Source: Chitinophaga sp.
Lineage (GTDB): Bacteria; Bacteroidota; Bacteroidia; Chitinophagales; Chitinophagaceae
Assembly (NCBI RefSeq): GCF_017745275.1
Contig: NZ_JAGHZS010000006.1
Coordinates: forward strand, 372,001 to 436,000
Direction: 5' to 3'
Length of the DNA stretch: 64,000 nt
Made by a program: the position numbers and the translations under genes. The notes beneath the pieces are model-generated. The model was not told where the DNA came from and did not search any database. It saw only the letters and a program-made list of their open reading frames with translations. Position 1 is the stretch's first letter, and each line of letters begins with the position of its first letter. Below, one piece after another: positions 25,956 to 36,074 of this stretch.

Positions 25956-28900
25956 ATGAAATTGCTTGCACGATTCCGGCTGCTAAAGCCGGCTGTATTC
26001 CTGTTGCTATGCATAGGGATCATCGGTAGTAAACCTTTAATGCTTCAGGCGCAGGATCTTCCTGTAAGGGGAAGAGTAACCGGTACCAACGGCACCCCAC
26101 TCATCGGGGTAAACGTACTGGTGGCCGGTACCAACCGCGGTGCCGCCACAGATGTCAACGGGGCATTCAAACTCAATGCTCCGGCCGGCGCCGTATTAAA
26201 ACTCTCCTTTATTGGATATCTTCCAAAGGATGTAATAGTTACCGGCAAACCTTTGCAAATAATACTGCAGGAAGATGTACAGAAACTCAATGATGTGGTA
26301 GTGGTAGGTTACGGTACACAAAAGAAAGCCTCCCTGACCGGCGCTATCACCACTGTAAAAATGAGTGATAAAGCAGGTCAGCCTATCACGAATGTGAGTA
26401 ATGCCCTGCATGGCGTACCCGGTGTATTTGCCAACCTCAGTAACAGTCAGCCGGGTGTTGACCGCAGTACCATCCGTATCCGCGGCGTAGGTACACTCAG
26501 CGGCAACGATCCGCTGGTGCTGGTAGATGGTATCGAATATTCCATGGATGAACTCAATCCGAACGATATTGAAACCATTACCGTACTGAAAGATGCCGCC
26601 GCCGCTATTTACGGCTCCCGTGCCGCCAACGGTGTTATTATTGTGACCACCAAAAAAGGAAAAGGTACTTCACATGTGAACTACAGCTATTTCTACGGTC
26701 AACAAAAAGCGACTTACCTCCCGGACGCTATCAATGATCCCATCGTGTATATGCGACTGAAAAATCAGGCGTTGAAAAACGAAGGAAAGGCGGCAGAGTA
26801 CAGTGATGCCGATATCGCTGAATATGAAGCCGGCATGAAAACAGATCCTTTCACCTATCCTGCAAACGATTGGTATAAGATAGCACTGAAAAATGGTGTG
26901 ATCCAGAAACATGACCTGAGTGTAGCCGGTAGCGGCGATAAATACCAGTATCGCCTGTCGCTGGGTTACCTCGACAGAGATGGTATTCTCTTTGGTCCCG
27001 GTAACCATGAGAAGAAGTATTCTGTAGGCCTGAATGCTACTATGGATGTGAGCAAACGCCTGCGCGCCGGGATCACTTTAGATGGTTATTATCGTAATTA
27101 TACCACGCCTTTTTATTCCGATAGCTGGGCATATTTAGCACGTACCCTGCCTATTCTGACAGATACCCTGAAAGATGGCCGCTATGGTAATTCATGGATG
27201 AGAACTACCGGCCGTAATAACTGGGAAAACCCGCGTATGCTGGCTTTCAACGGGCTGCAGACAAAAGTGGTACAACGCTTTCTGACTACCGTTTTTGCAG
27301 AATACAAGCTGCCGTTTGATATCAACTACAACATCAAATTTGGGGTAGATAAATACGACGGTATACTCAGTGGCTTCACTCCACGTATGCAAACCTTTGA
27401 TCCAAAAACATTGAAGCCGACCAACTGGAATAGCCCGGCTACGGCGCCCAGATCCGCCAAAACGGATTATAACAATATGAATATCCATTTTTATAACACG
27501 CTCGATTGGAGGAAATCGTTTGCGAAGCACAATGTCAGTGTAATGGCAGGAGCCAGTTATGATAATATGGATGCTGACTCCTGGGCTGCCAGCATGTATG
27601 GCTATCTCGATGGAAGACTGGATGCGTTAAGCGTTGGTACTACGTGGAATGCTACCAGCGGTAATGTTACCCGTGATGTACTGGAATCTTATTTTGGTCG
27701 CGCTAACTACGACTACGACGGCAAATATTTAGTGGAAGCCACTTTCCGCTATGATGGTTCCGGCAGGCTGGGTAAGCAAAGCCGTTGGGCATTTTTCCCA
27801 TCTATATCTGCCGGCTGGCGTATTGATAAGGAAGCTTTCTTCCAATCCGGTTTTGTGAATTTCCTGAAGCTCCGCGCCTCTGCTGGTCAAATGGGTAACC
27901 AGGCAGTTGACCTGTACAGCACACAGGCAGCTGTGTTGCTGGGAGAAGACTATAGCTTTGGTGGTGTCCTGAATTCCGGGGCAGCAAAAAAAGCGGATGC
28001 AGACTCCTCTCTCAGATGGGAAATCACTACTATCTATAATGCAGGTGTGGATATCAATATCTGGAAAAATCGTTTAGGCTTTACCGTGGATGCCTATCAT
28101 AAAATGACCAATGGTATTCTTCGTTCCGTGGCATTACCTTCACAAGTGGGAAATCTTACCGGGGCTAAGCAGAACGTAGGCTCCGTGAGAAATATTGGCC
28201 TGGAAACCACTGTACAATACAATGATCGTTTCGGTGATCTCGATGTAAATATTTACGGAAGCTTATCGCTGAATAAAAATGAAGTAACCGACCTGCATGG
28301 CGAAATTATATATGGTTCCGGTACCATCACCCGTGAGGGATACCCGATTGAATCCTATTACCTGTTGCAGGCAGATGGTATTTTCCAGTCGCAGGACCAG
28401 ATCGATCACAGTGCGAAACAATCCGCTAACACCAAGCCGGGTTATATCAAATTTAAAGATGCCAAAGAAGATGGTATTATTAATGGAGATGACCGCGTAA
28501 TTGTTGGCAGCTCTTCCTCTGTTCCTAAAACCACGTACGGTTTTGGCTTCAACCTTGGCTACAAAGGTATCACGCTCACTGCAGCATTTCAGGGCATTGG
28601 TGGTATCAAAGCATTACCGGTAGCTAACCTGGCATTCCCTTTCAACAACGGCGCCAACGCTACCTGGGAGTGGACCAGGGATGCCTGGACACCAGACAAT
28701 CCTAATGCACGCCTGCCGATAGTGACTACCAGCACTGGTAGTATCGATAACTTCCAGCGTTCTACTTTCTGGTTAAGAGATAACTCTTACCTGAGATTGA
28801 AGAATATACAACTGGGATATTCACTACCGCAAAGTGTATTGTCGAAAGTGAAAATACAGAAGGTGAACTTTTTTATCAATGCAGAGAACCTGCTGACATT

Positions 28901-29006
28901 CTCCCGTTACAAGGATTTTGATCCGGAGTCCGTACTGAATCAAACCGATCTGTATTCTTACCCGATGTTGAAAACCTTTAACGGCGGTGTTAACATTACG
29001 TTCTAA
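25956..29006 (+). CDS. SusC-family TonB-dependent receptor linked to the glp operon
   Basis: 1016 residues. Signal peptide ending near LMLQAQDLP, then directly a carboxypeptidase-regulatory-like domain (VRGRVTGTNGTPLIGVNVLV) and the SusC plug motifs LNDVVVVGYGTQKKASLTGA, RIRGVGTLSGNDPLVLVDG and DAAAAIYGSRAANGVIIVTT; the barrel ends NGGVNITF. There is no STN domain, in contrast to the four FecR-linked receptors in this window, so regulation is expected through GlpR rather than a sigma/FecR relay. It forms the outer-membrane transporter of a pair with the SusD at 29025 (18 bp gap). Probable cargo: glycerophosphodiester-containing molecules (inference from position). Confidence 0.96.
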   Translation: MKLLARFRLLKPAVFLLLCIGIIGSKPLMLQAQDLPVRGRVTGTNGTPLIGVNVLVAGTNRGAATDVNGAFKLNAPAGAVLKLSFIGYLPKDVIVTGKPLQIILQEDVQKLNDVVVVGYGTQKKASLTGAITTVKMSDKAGQPITNVSNALHGVPGVFANLSNSQPGVDRSTIRIRGVGTLSGNDPLVLVDGIEYSMDELNPNDIETITVLKDAAAAIYGSRAANGVIIVTTKKGKGTSHVNYSYFYGQQKATYLPDAINDPIVYMRLKNQALKNEGKAAEYSDADIAEYEAGMKTDPFTYPANDWYKIALKNGVIQKHDLSVAGSGDKYQYRLSLGYLDRDGILFGPGNHEKKYSVGLNATMDVSKRLRAGITLDGYYRNYTTPFYSDSWAYLARTLPILTDTLKDGRYGNSWMRTTGRNNWENPRMLAFNGLQTKVVQRFLTTVFAEYKLPFDINYNIKFGVDKYDGILSGFTPRMQTFDPKTLKPTNWNSPATAPRSAKTDYNNMNIHFYNTLDWRKSFAKHNVSVMAGASYDNMDADSWAASMYGYLDGRLDALSVGTTWNATSGNVTRDVLESYFGRANYDYDGKYLVEATFRYDGSGRLGKQSRWAFFPSISAGWRIDKEAFFQSGFVNFLKLRASAGQMGNQAVDLYSTQAAVLLGEDYSFGGVLNSGAAKKADADSSLRWEITTIYNAGVDINIWKNRLGFTVDAYHKMTNGILRSVALPSQVGNLTGAKQNVGSVRNIGLETTVQYNDRFGDLDVNIYGSLSLNKNEVTDLHGEIIYGSGTITREGYPIESYYLLQADGIFQSQDQIDHSAKQSANTKPGYIKFKDAKEDGIINGDDRVIVGSSSSVPKTTYGFGFNLGYKGITLTAAFQGIGGIKALPVANLAFPFNNGANATWEWTRDAWTPDNPNARLPIVTTSTGSIDNFQRSTFWLRDNSYLRLKNIQLGYSLPQSVLSKVKIQKVNFFINAENLLTFSRYKDFDPESVLNQTDLYSYPMLKTFNGGVNITF

Positions 29007-29024
29007 ACCATCAAAGATTATAAC

Positions 29025-30605
29025 ATGAAGAAGATATTTCTTTTTATTTCCTGCGCGGGTTTCCTGGCGGCAGGTTGCAACAAAAGCTTGCTGGACACAG
29101 CGCCGCATGACCGGTATATGGAGGAAACATTTTGGGAAACACCGGAAGCGGCAGCCGCCGGACTCACAGGTTGTTATTCCGTATTACGCAATGCTGGTGT
29201 GTATGGTGGTAAAACTTCCAATAATGCTACTGCCTTATGGGAGGAAACTTTAACTCCCAATGCCTACAATCAAACGGATGCGCTGAGCTTTAACACCATT
29301 GCCAGGGGTACGCAGATGTCCAGCACCGGCGGTATTGTCACCAGCCGCTATTCAGATTGTTACGCGGGCATTGGTCGCTGTAATACCTTCCTGGTGAAGG
29401 TAGACGAAGTGGCTGCCATTGAGCCTGCTTTAAAAAGAAGAATGAAAGGGGAAGCTTATTTCCTGCGTGCGCTCTATTATTTCATGTTGCAGAACTATTA
29501 TGGAGCAGTGCCGTTGATATTAGCGCCACCAGATAAAAGTACACAGAAAGACCTGCCACGCACGCCACGTGCGGAAGTAGTGAACCGTGTGCTCATTGAC
29601 CTCGACAGCGCCGCCAATATCCTGCCACTGAAGTTCACCAGCGCCGCCGATATGGGACGCGCTACCAAAGGTGCCGCCATGGCGTTGAAAGCAAGAGTGC
29701 TGTTATATGAAGCCAGTCCACTGCTGAATACCACCGGTGATATTACCAGGTGGAAAGCGGCTGCGGATGCAGCAAAGGCGGTAATAGACCTGCCCGGCAC
29801 CGGCTATGATCTCTTTGCGGACTACAGGGGATTATTTCTGCAGCCTAATGAAAATAACAAGGAAGTTATTTTCGATGTGCAATACATCTTCCCGCAACAA
29901 GGAAGCTCCTTTGACCTGATCTGTTCACAATACAATACTAATGCACCGCTGCTGGATCTGGCCAGGACTTATTACACTAACAAAGGCCTGCCAATCACCG
30001 ACCCTGCCTCAGGCTATAATCCTGATAGTCCTTACCTGCGTCGTGATCCGCGTTTATACGGCACCTTTACTTATCCCGGCGACATGTACCAGGGCGCCAT
30101 CATTAAACCTACGCGCTTCGCTATCACCGGATATGGTATGAAGAAATATAGTTTGTATGACAGCATAGCACCACCTAAAGATAAAACCGATCTGAAAGAC
30201 GGGCAATCTGATATTAATTTTATTGTGTTGAGATATGCTGATATACTGATGATGTATGCAGAAGCACAAAATGAAGTGAGTGGTCCGGATGCTACTATCT
30301 TCGCCGCGCTTAACCGTATACGCGATCGCGTGAAAATGCCGCATATTGATGCTACACTCACTAAAGACGCGCTGCGTGCAGAGATCCGTCATGAAAGGCG
30401 CGTGGAGTTTGCAGGCGAGGGCTTGTATTACAGTGATATCCGCCGCTGGAAAACAGCGGAAACCATCATGAATGCTACCATCCAGAATTACAGTGGTAAG
30501 AACCTGGAAACACGCAGGTTTGATAAAAATCGTGACTACTGGTGGCCTATTCCATTAGGAGAACGTGATTTGAATCCTGCGCTGGAACAGAATACAGGAT
30601 ATTAA
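29025..30605 (+). CDS. SusD/RagB-family surface lipoprotein linked to the glp operon
   Basis: 526 residues. Lipobox FLAAGCNKS (Cys about 18), then the SusD N-terminal pattern LLDTAPHDRYMEETFWETPE. Helical TPR-like regions (MKGEAYFLRALYYFMLQNYY, ATKGAAMALKARVLLYEASP) and the C-terminal RagB/SusD signature (LRYADILMMYAEAQNEVSG, EIRHERRVEFAGEGLYYSDI, YWWPIPLGERDLNP). SusD lids capture ligand on the cell surface for the partner SusC. A strong terminator follows at 30621. Confidence 0.96.
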   Translation: MKKIFLFISCAGFLAAGCNKSLLDTAPHDRYMEETFWETPEAAAAGLTGCYSVLRNAGVYGGKTSNNATALWEETLTPNAYNQTDALSFNTIARGTQMSSTGGIVTSRYSDCYAGIGRCNTFLVKVDEVAAIEPALKRRMKGEAYFLRALYYFMLQNYYGAVPLILAPPDKSTQKDLPRTPRAEVVNRVLIDLDSAANILPLKFTSAADMGRATKGAAMALKARVLLYEASPLLNTTGDITRWKAAADAAKAVIDLPGTGYDLFADYRGLFLQPNENNKEVIFDVQYIFPQQGSSFDLICSQYNTNAPLLDLARTYYTNKGLPITDPASGYNPDSPYLRRDPRLYGTFTYPGDMYQGAIIKPTRFAITGYGMKKYSLYDSIAPPKDKTDLKDGQSDINFIVLRYADILMMYAEAQNEVSGPDATIFAALNRIRDRVKMPHIDATLTKDALRAEIRHERRVEFAGEGLYYSDIRRWKTAETIMNATIQNYSGKNLETRRFDKNRDYWWPIPLGERDLNPALEQNTGY

Positions 30606-30620
30606 TTGTTCGTATATAGA

Positions 30621-30664
30621 AAGCGTGTCTGTGATAACTTCGGTTATGGCAGACGCGCTTTTTT
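30621..30664 (+). terminator. terminator of the glp-susCD operon
   Basis: An 18-bp imperfect stem (30621-30638 / 30643-30660) is capped by a TTCG tetraloop and followed by six T. It is the first clear terminator after glpD, supporting one transcription unit 21039-30605. Confidence 0.8.
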
Positions 30665-30833
30665 ATGCCAGGTATCCGCATCCACCGAAAAACTGGTTAA
30701 ATACGTATATGTGTTTTTTGATGTAACCACCAGGACCGCTATTCAAAGCATGCATCCTGCGGGCAGGAAAACCTCCCTGCATTGTTTTTTTTCTTTACTT
30801 TGTCCATAGAAGCAGCTAATCACATTTCACTTT

Positions 30834-31403
30834 ATGTTCCACGTAAACGAGATAAAGGAATGGCAACGTCGCATTGGCTTATATGATGACGAGGTAGCGT
30901 ACAGGGAATTGTTCCTGCACTTCTATAAGCCCCTGCTCAGGTTCGCCACGTCTTTTGTAAAGTCTGCCGAAACTGCGGAAGAAGTAGTGTCTGATGTGTT
31001 CATCAGCCTGTGGGAACGCCGCCAGCAGTTGGAAAACGTGAATAACTTACAGGTATATCTGTATGTAAGCATAAAGAATACTTCTCTGAAATACCTCCTC
31101 AAGCAAAAAAAGCAGTCTGCTATTACCATTGATGAATTATCTGTGGAGCTGGCAAGTCCGCACCAGAACCCGGAACAGTTGCTGCTTACGGCAGAGATGC
31201 TCGCCCGCATTGAGACTGCCATCGAAGGACTGCCGCCCCGTTGTAAGATCATTTTTAAACTGATCCGTGAAGACGGCCTGAAGTATAAGGAGATAGCTGA
31301 AATCCTGAATGTGTCTGTTAAAACGATCGATAACCAGTTGGCTGTTGCCCTCGCTAAAATAGCCAGGGTATTGAATGTGCAGTTAAAGAAATCGCCCCGC
31401 TGA
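30834..31403 (+). CDS. ECF RNA polymerase sigma-70 factor of the GH144 locus
   Basis: 189 residues. Region 2 (YRELFLHFYKPLLRFATSFV, AEEVVSDVFISLWERRQQLE) and region 4 (LPPRCKIIFKLIREDGLKYK, IAEILNVSVKTIDNQLAVAL) are intact. Starts at ATG 30834, 85 bp ahead of its FecR partner (31489). Expected to activate the downstream SusCD/GH144 genes once released. No hydrophobic tail. The 228 bp upstream contain the preceding terminator and a weak TTACTTTG element at 30795. Confidence 0.94.
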   Translation: MFHVNEIKEWQRRIGLYDDEVAYRELFLHFYKPLLRFATSFVKSAETAEEVVSDVFISLWERRQQLENVNNLQVYLYVSIKNTSLKYLLKQKKQSAITIDELSVELASPHQNPEQLLLTAEMLARIETAIEGLPPRCKIIFKLIREDGLKYKEIAEILNVSVKTIDNQLAVALAKIARVLNVQLKKSPR

Positions 31404-31488
31404 TACCCCATCCCAAAAATATTTTTGTTCCCTTTAGTAGATATTGCTTTCAGATGGTACCTATATACTGAGTAGCTATCGAAACGTT

Positions 31489-32568
31489 ATGAATAATAAG
31501 CGCATATGGGAACTGATAGGCAGGAAACTGGCCGGAGAAGCGTCTGCAGAAGAACTGCAGGAGCTGGAAGGCTTGTTGCGTGCTTCGCCTGATCTTCATT
31601 TTCCCGTGGAAGCCATTGCAGATATCTGGAAAACCACGCCTGATCCAGCGGAAAGGGTGGAAGGAGAGCATGCGCATGCCCGTCTTATCAGTCGTATGCA
31701 GGAGAAAGGGATAGCTATTGGTTTACAGGCAGAAGAACAACAGCCAGCTATTTTCCAGCTTGAAACCCGGACAAGAAGTCCCTGGTTGCGTTACCTTGCT
31801 GCCGCAGTAATGGTGGGCCTCCTCGTTACAACAGCGATCTGGTGGTGGTGGCCCGGCGGAAAGGCGGCTCATTCTCCCGCTATCAGCGAAGTAACCACCC
31901 GTAACGGTTCCCGCACTTCCATACAACTGCCCGATGGCTCCCACGTATGGCTCAACGCCGGCAGTAAACTCACTTACAGCAAAGACTTTGGCAACAACAA
32001 CCGCGAGGTTACCCTCAGCGGCGAAGCCTTTTTTGATATCGCTAAAAACGCCGACTACGCTTTTATTATTCACACCGCCCGCATGGATGTGAGAGTATTG
32101 GGAACCCGGTTTAACCTGAGGGCTTATCCGGGCGATAAAATGACCGAAGCCACACTGCTGCAGGGCAGCATTGAAGCTTCTTCCACCAGCCGTCCTGGTG
32201 AACGGATCATCCTGAAACCCATGGAAAAAATCCTTGTATCAGATGACTCCTTACATACAGTAAAAAGGAACGACCCGGTGGTGGCCGTGAAACATCTTAC
32301 TTATTACGCAGAAAAAGAAGATGCGATCGTAGAAACTTCCTGGATGGAAAATAAACTCGTATTCCAGGACGAGTCTTTCGCATCGCTGGCCGCCCGCATG
32401 GAGCGCTGGTATGGAGTAACTATCCGGTTTGCTGATAAAAGAAAAGAAGAGATTCGGTTCACAGGTGTGTTTGCACAGGAAAATATTCAACAGGCGTTGC
32501 AGGCATTACAAATGACTGCCGTATTTAATTTTACCATCCACGGTACTGAAATTATTATTAACCAGTAA
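31489..32568 (+). CDS. FecR-family anti-sigma factor
   Basis: 359 residues from ATG 31489 (MNNKRIWELIGRKLAGEASA); the upstream TTG extension is unlikely. One membrane segment near 90-112 (YLAAAVMVGLLVTTAIWWWW), FecR domain (QLPDGSHVWLNAGSKLTYSK, VTLSGEAFFDIAKNADYAF, VRVLGTRFNLRAYPGD) and DUF4974 (IRFTGVFAQENIQQALQALQ). Lies between its sigma gene and an STN-bearing SusC, the classical trans-envelope relay of Bacteroidota nutrient loci. Confidence 0.95.
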   Translation: MNNKRIWELIGRKLAGEASAEELQELEGLLRASPDLHFPVEAIADIWKTTPDPAERVEGEHAHARLISRMQEKGIAIGLQAEEQQPAIFQLETRTRSPWLRYLAAAVMVGLLVTTAIWWWWPGGKAAHSPAISEVTTRNGSRTSIQLPDGSHVWLNAGSKLTYSKDFGNNNREVTLSGEAFFDIAKNADYAFIIHTARMDVRVLGTRFNLRAYPGDKMTEATLLQGSIEASSTSRPGERIILKPMEKILVSDDSLHTVKRNDPVVAVKHLTYYAEKEDAIVETSWMENKLVFQDESFASLAARMERWYGVTIRFADKRKEEIRFTGVFAQENIQQALQALQMTAVFNFTIHGTEIIINQ

Positions 32569-32729
32569 TTATTTCCGTTATGAAAAAAGGAAGCAAATTT
32601 AATTCGTCCTGAGCCACTGGTAACTGAAAAGGGAAATGCGCCAACATTTCCCTCCTGAAGCATAACAGGAAGCTTCGCCAATCCTTGAAAACAGCTGGCT
32701 TCCATTTTATTACCTCTGAATCTAAAAGT

Positions 32730-35700
32730 ATGAAAAAATCGCTAACAACTGCGAAGCGACCCTCCCATGCCTTCAAAAAAGTCTTATTAATTATGAATTG
32801 GACCGCTGTACTGCTGCTGGCAGGTGTGCTCCAGGTAGCTGCCAATGCGAAGGGGCAGGGAACCATTACGCTCCGGCTTAAAGAAACGGAGATCGCCAAA
32901 GTGCTCAATAGTATTGAAAAACAAGGCGAATACCGGTTCCTGTATAACAATGCATTGAAAGATATCAGGAAGAAAGTGGATGTGGATGTCACCAACACTC
33001 CTCTGGCCGACCTCATGAGCGAAATACTCAACAATACCGACCTGAAATATAAAGTGATCGAAAACAACCTCGTGGTCATCATGGCCAACACCGGGGAATT
33101 GCAGGACATCAAGGTTACCGGTAAAGTAACCAGCAAAGATGGAAATATGCCGGTACCCGGTGCTACCATCAGCGTCAAAGGAACCTCCCGCGGAACTGTT
33201 ACCGGACCAGATGGTACTTACACACTTACTGTTCCGGAAAACGCCACCCTGCAGATCTCCTTTATCGGTTTTGCCAGCCAGGAAATACCGGTCAACAGCC
33301 GCTCTGTAATCAATATATCCCTGGTAGAATCAGTGAGCATGGTAGAACAGGTAGTAGTAGTGGGTTATGGCGTACAACGTAAAGTAGATGTTACCGGCGC
33401 CATCAGCCAGGTGAAAGGAGAAGAGATTAACAAACAACCCGTTAATAACGCCGTAAGCGCCCTCCAGGGAAAAGTACCCGGGGTCACCATTACTAACATG
33501 GGAAAACCCGGCGCCGCGCCTGAAATAAAGATCCGCGGTGTGGGTACGGTACACGGCAGTCCCACTCCTTTATATGTGGTGGATGGTGTATGGTACGATG
33601 ATATCAACTTCCTCAACCCTGCAGATATCGAAAATATGAGTATCCTGAAAGATGCCTCCAGTGAAGCTATTTACGGGATACGTGCGGCAAACGGCGTGGT
33701 GCTCATCACTACTAAAAAAGGAAAACCCGGTAAGCCAGTTGTGAATTATAACGGTTATGTAGGCTATCAGAAAGTAACCAACGAAGTGAAAATGGCTGAT
33801 GCCAGTCAGTATGCCACACTGGTAAATGAACTACAGGAACGTAACGATAAGGGGCCGCTGTTTGACGATCCTTCGCAGTATGGAAGGGGCACCGACTGGT
33901 ACCATCAAACCCTGCGGAATGCACTCGTTACCAATCACCAATTATCTATGAGCGGTGGTTCAGAAAAATCTACCTATAATTTCTCGGTAGGCTACCTGCA
34001 CCAGCAAGGCCTGGTGAATACCAATGATTTCACCCGTTACACTGCCCGTTTACAAAACGACTTCCAGGTATTTGAACCACTGAAAGTGGGTTATACAATT
34101 ACTGCATCTGCCAATAAATCAAATGATATTCCCGATTTTCTATGGCGCCAGCTGTACAGTGCCGGCCCGGTAGTACCCGTACATTATGCTGATGGTACGT
34201 ATGGCGATCCAAACGATTATAACCTCGGTGAAGGCGCGAACTTCAACCCACAGGCAACTCTCGACTTTTTCAACCAGGTCACCAAAAAACAAACCGTTAC
34301 CGGTAGTGTTTATGCCGACCTGCGGTTTGCCAAACACTTTACTTTTCACTCCAGCCTTGGTGGAGAATACAGCGAAAACCTGATGCGCAACTATGTACCC
34401 GTATTTACGGCTACTATCGCGCAACGCGCTAACAACAGTAAACTTACCCGCGAAAATACCGATACCCGTAACTGGATCGTAGAAAATACACTCACCTATC
34501 AGAATAAATTCAAAGACCACGACCTCAAAGTATTGGTAGGTCAGGGCGCACAACGTTATCAAACCTATAAGCTCACTGCCAGTGCGCCTAACGTACCTAA
34601 TAACAGTGAAGGAGATATGTACCTGAGATTGGGCAGCACCGATGGCAGGCAAATAACAGATGAAGGAACTGTCTATACTGTGTCGTCGTATTTCGGAAGG
34701 ATCAATTACTCCTTTAAGAACAGGTACCTGCTCAATACTTCGCTTCGCGCCGATGGCTCCTCCCGTTTCTATGGCGATCAACGCTGGGGTTATTTCCCTT
34801 CTGTTGGGGTGGGCTGGGTGATCAGTGAAGAAAGCTTTATGAAGCAACAGCATTTCTTCGATAACCTGAAACTGCGCGGTAGCTGGGGCCAGGTGGGTAA
34901 CGCGTCTGTTCCTTCCGATATCTCCGTGTTGAAGGTAGCGCAGGACCCTTACCTGACAGCTATCTTCGGAGGTAATGTGAACACGGGCGCCAGCATTAAT
35001 TCTGTTGTGCCCCGCACTACCTATTGGGAAAGAGGCGTTGGTACAGACATTGGGTTGGAAGCCAGCATGCTCAGTAACCGCCTGTACCTGGAAGCAGGGG
35101 TCTACAATCGCAAAACAAAACGTGCCATTTTTGATGTAAATCTCCCGGGGAACCTGGGTACCAACTCCGGTACTATCATCGCCAACCAGGCCGATTTTCA
35201 GAACCGTGGCGTTGAACTTGCATTAAGCTGGAAAAGCCAGGTAAAGAAAGACTTTACTTACTCCGTTGGAGGTAACGTTGGGTTTAACGAAAACAAAGTA
35301 TTAAGCGTGGTGTCTGGTAAAAATCCCATCTATGGCGGTGGCGGCGGCCTCACCAGTGGTGCACTCAGTACACGTACTATGCTCGGCAGACCTATAGGCG
35401 AGTTTATAGGTTATATAGTAGATGGAATTTTCCAGACAGATGCGGAAGCAGTAGCTTCTGCACAGCCCAAAGCAAGAGCAGGAGACTTTAAATACAGAGA
35501 TGTAAGCGGTCCTAAAGGTGTGCCAGATGGCGTTATTGATGCGAACGACCGCGTGCCGCTGGGTAATCCTAATCCCCGCTTCAGCTACGGTATTAATACC
35601 TTCTTTGCCTGGAAACAATTTGATCTTACCCTCGATTTTCAGGGCGTTGCAGGGGTGGATGTTTACAATGTAAATCTCGGTGCGCGCTTTGGTAATGAAA

Positions 35701-36056
35701 ATTTCACAAAAGATTTTTATGATAAACGCTGGCATGGACAAGGCACTTCCAATACCTATCCTTCTGCTTTCATCGGCGGCCGCGATAACTACCTGCCCAA
35801 TTCTTTCTTCGTGGAAAATGGCAGCTACTTCAGGATCAGGAACATACAGTTGGGATATAACTTCCCCGCTGCTATGACGGAAAGATGGGGTATGAAAAAC
35901 CTGCGCGTATTTGCCAATGCACAAAATGCATTCAACTTCTTCCAATACCGGGGATTTACACCAGAAATTGGCGGCAAGCCAAGGGAAGCCGGTATAGATA
36001 CCAACGTATACCCGCTCTACGCGACCTACAATTTTGGTGTAAATGTTACTTTCTGA
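32730..36056 (+). CDS. SusC-family TonB-dependent receptor with STN domain (GH144 locus)
   Basis: 1108 residues from ATG 32730 (MKKSLTTAKRPSHAFKKVLL). Signal segment MNWTAVLLLAGVLQVAANA, STN domain (ITLRLKETEIAKVLNSIEKQ to YKVIENNLVVIM), carboxypeptidase-regulatory-like domain (VTGKVTSKDGNMPVPGATIS), plug (EQVVVVGYGVQRKVDVTGAI, LKDASSEAIYGIRAANGVVL) and a barrel ending FGVNVTF. STN plus adjacent FecR indicates substrate-induced signalling. With the SusD at 36075 it should import beta-1,2-glucan oligosaccharides, judging from the GH144 enzymes downstream. Confidence 0.96.
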   Translation: MKKSLTTAKRPSHAFKKVLLIMNWTAVLLLAGVLQVAANAKGQGTITLRLKETEIAKVLNSIEKQGEYRFLYNNALKDIRKKVDVDVTNTPLADLMSEILNNTDLKYKVIENNLVVIMANTGELQDIKVTGKVTSKDGNMPVPGATISVKGTSRGTVTGPDGTYTLTVPENATLQISFIGFASQEIPVNSRSVINISLVESVSMVEQVVVVGYGVQRKVDVTGAISQVKGEEINKQPVNNAVSALQGKVPGVTITNMGKPGAAPEIKIRGVGTVHGSPTPLYVVDGVWYDDINFLNPADIENMSILKDASSEAIYGIRAANGVVLITTKKGKPGKPVVNYNGYVGYQKVTNEVKMADASQYATLVNELQERNDKGPLFDDPSQYGRGTDWYHQTLRNALVTNHQLSMSGGSEKSTYNFSVGYLHQQGLVNTNDFTRYTARLQNDFQVFEPLKVGYTITASANKSNDIPDFLWRQLYSAGPVVPVHYADGTYGDPNDYNLGEGANFNPQATLDFFNQVTKKQTVTGSVYADLRFAKHFTFHSSLGGEYSENLMRNYVPVFTATIAQRANNSKLTRENTDTRNWIVENTLTYQNKFKDHDLKVLVGQGAQRYQTYKLTASAPNVPNNSEGDMYLRLGSTDGRQITDEGTVYTVSSYFGRINYSFKNRYLLNTSLRADGSSRFYGDQRWGYFPSVGVGWVISEESFMKQQHFFDNLKLRGSWGQVGNASVPSDISVLKVAQDPYLTAIFGGNVNTGASINSVVPRTTYWERGVGTDIGLEASMLSNRLYLEAGVYNRKTKRAIFDVNLPGNLGTNSGTIIANQADFQNRGVELALSWKSQVKKDFTYSVGGNVGFNENKVLSVVSGKNPIYGGGGGLTSGALSTRTMLGRPIGEFIGYIVDGIFQTDAEAVASAQPKARAGDFKYRDVSGPKGVPDGVIDANDRVPLGNPNPRFSYGINTFFAWKQFDLTLDFQGVAGVDVYNVNLGARFGNENFTKDFYDKRWHGQGTSNTYPSAFIGGRDNYLPNSFFVENGSYFRIRNIQLGYNFPAAMTERWGMKNLRVFANAQNAFNFFQYRGFTPEIGGKPREAGIDTNVYPLYATYNFGVNVTF

Positions 36057-36074
36057 TAATAAAGCAGACTTGTT

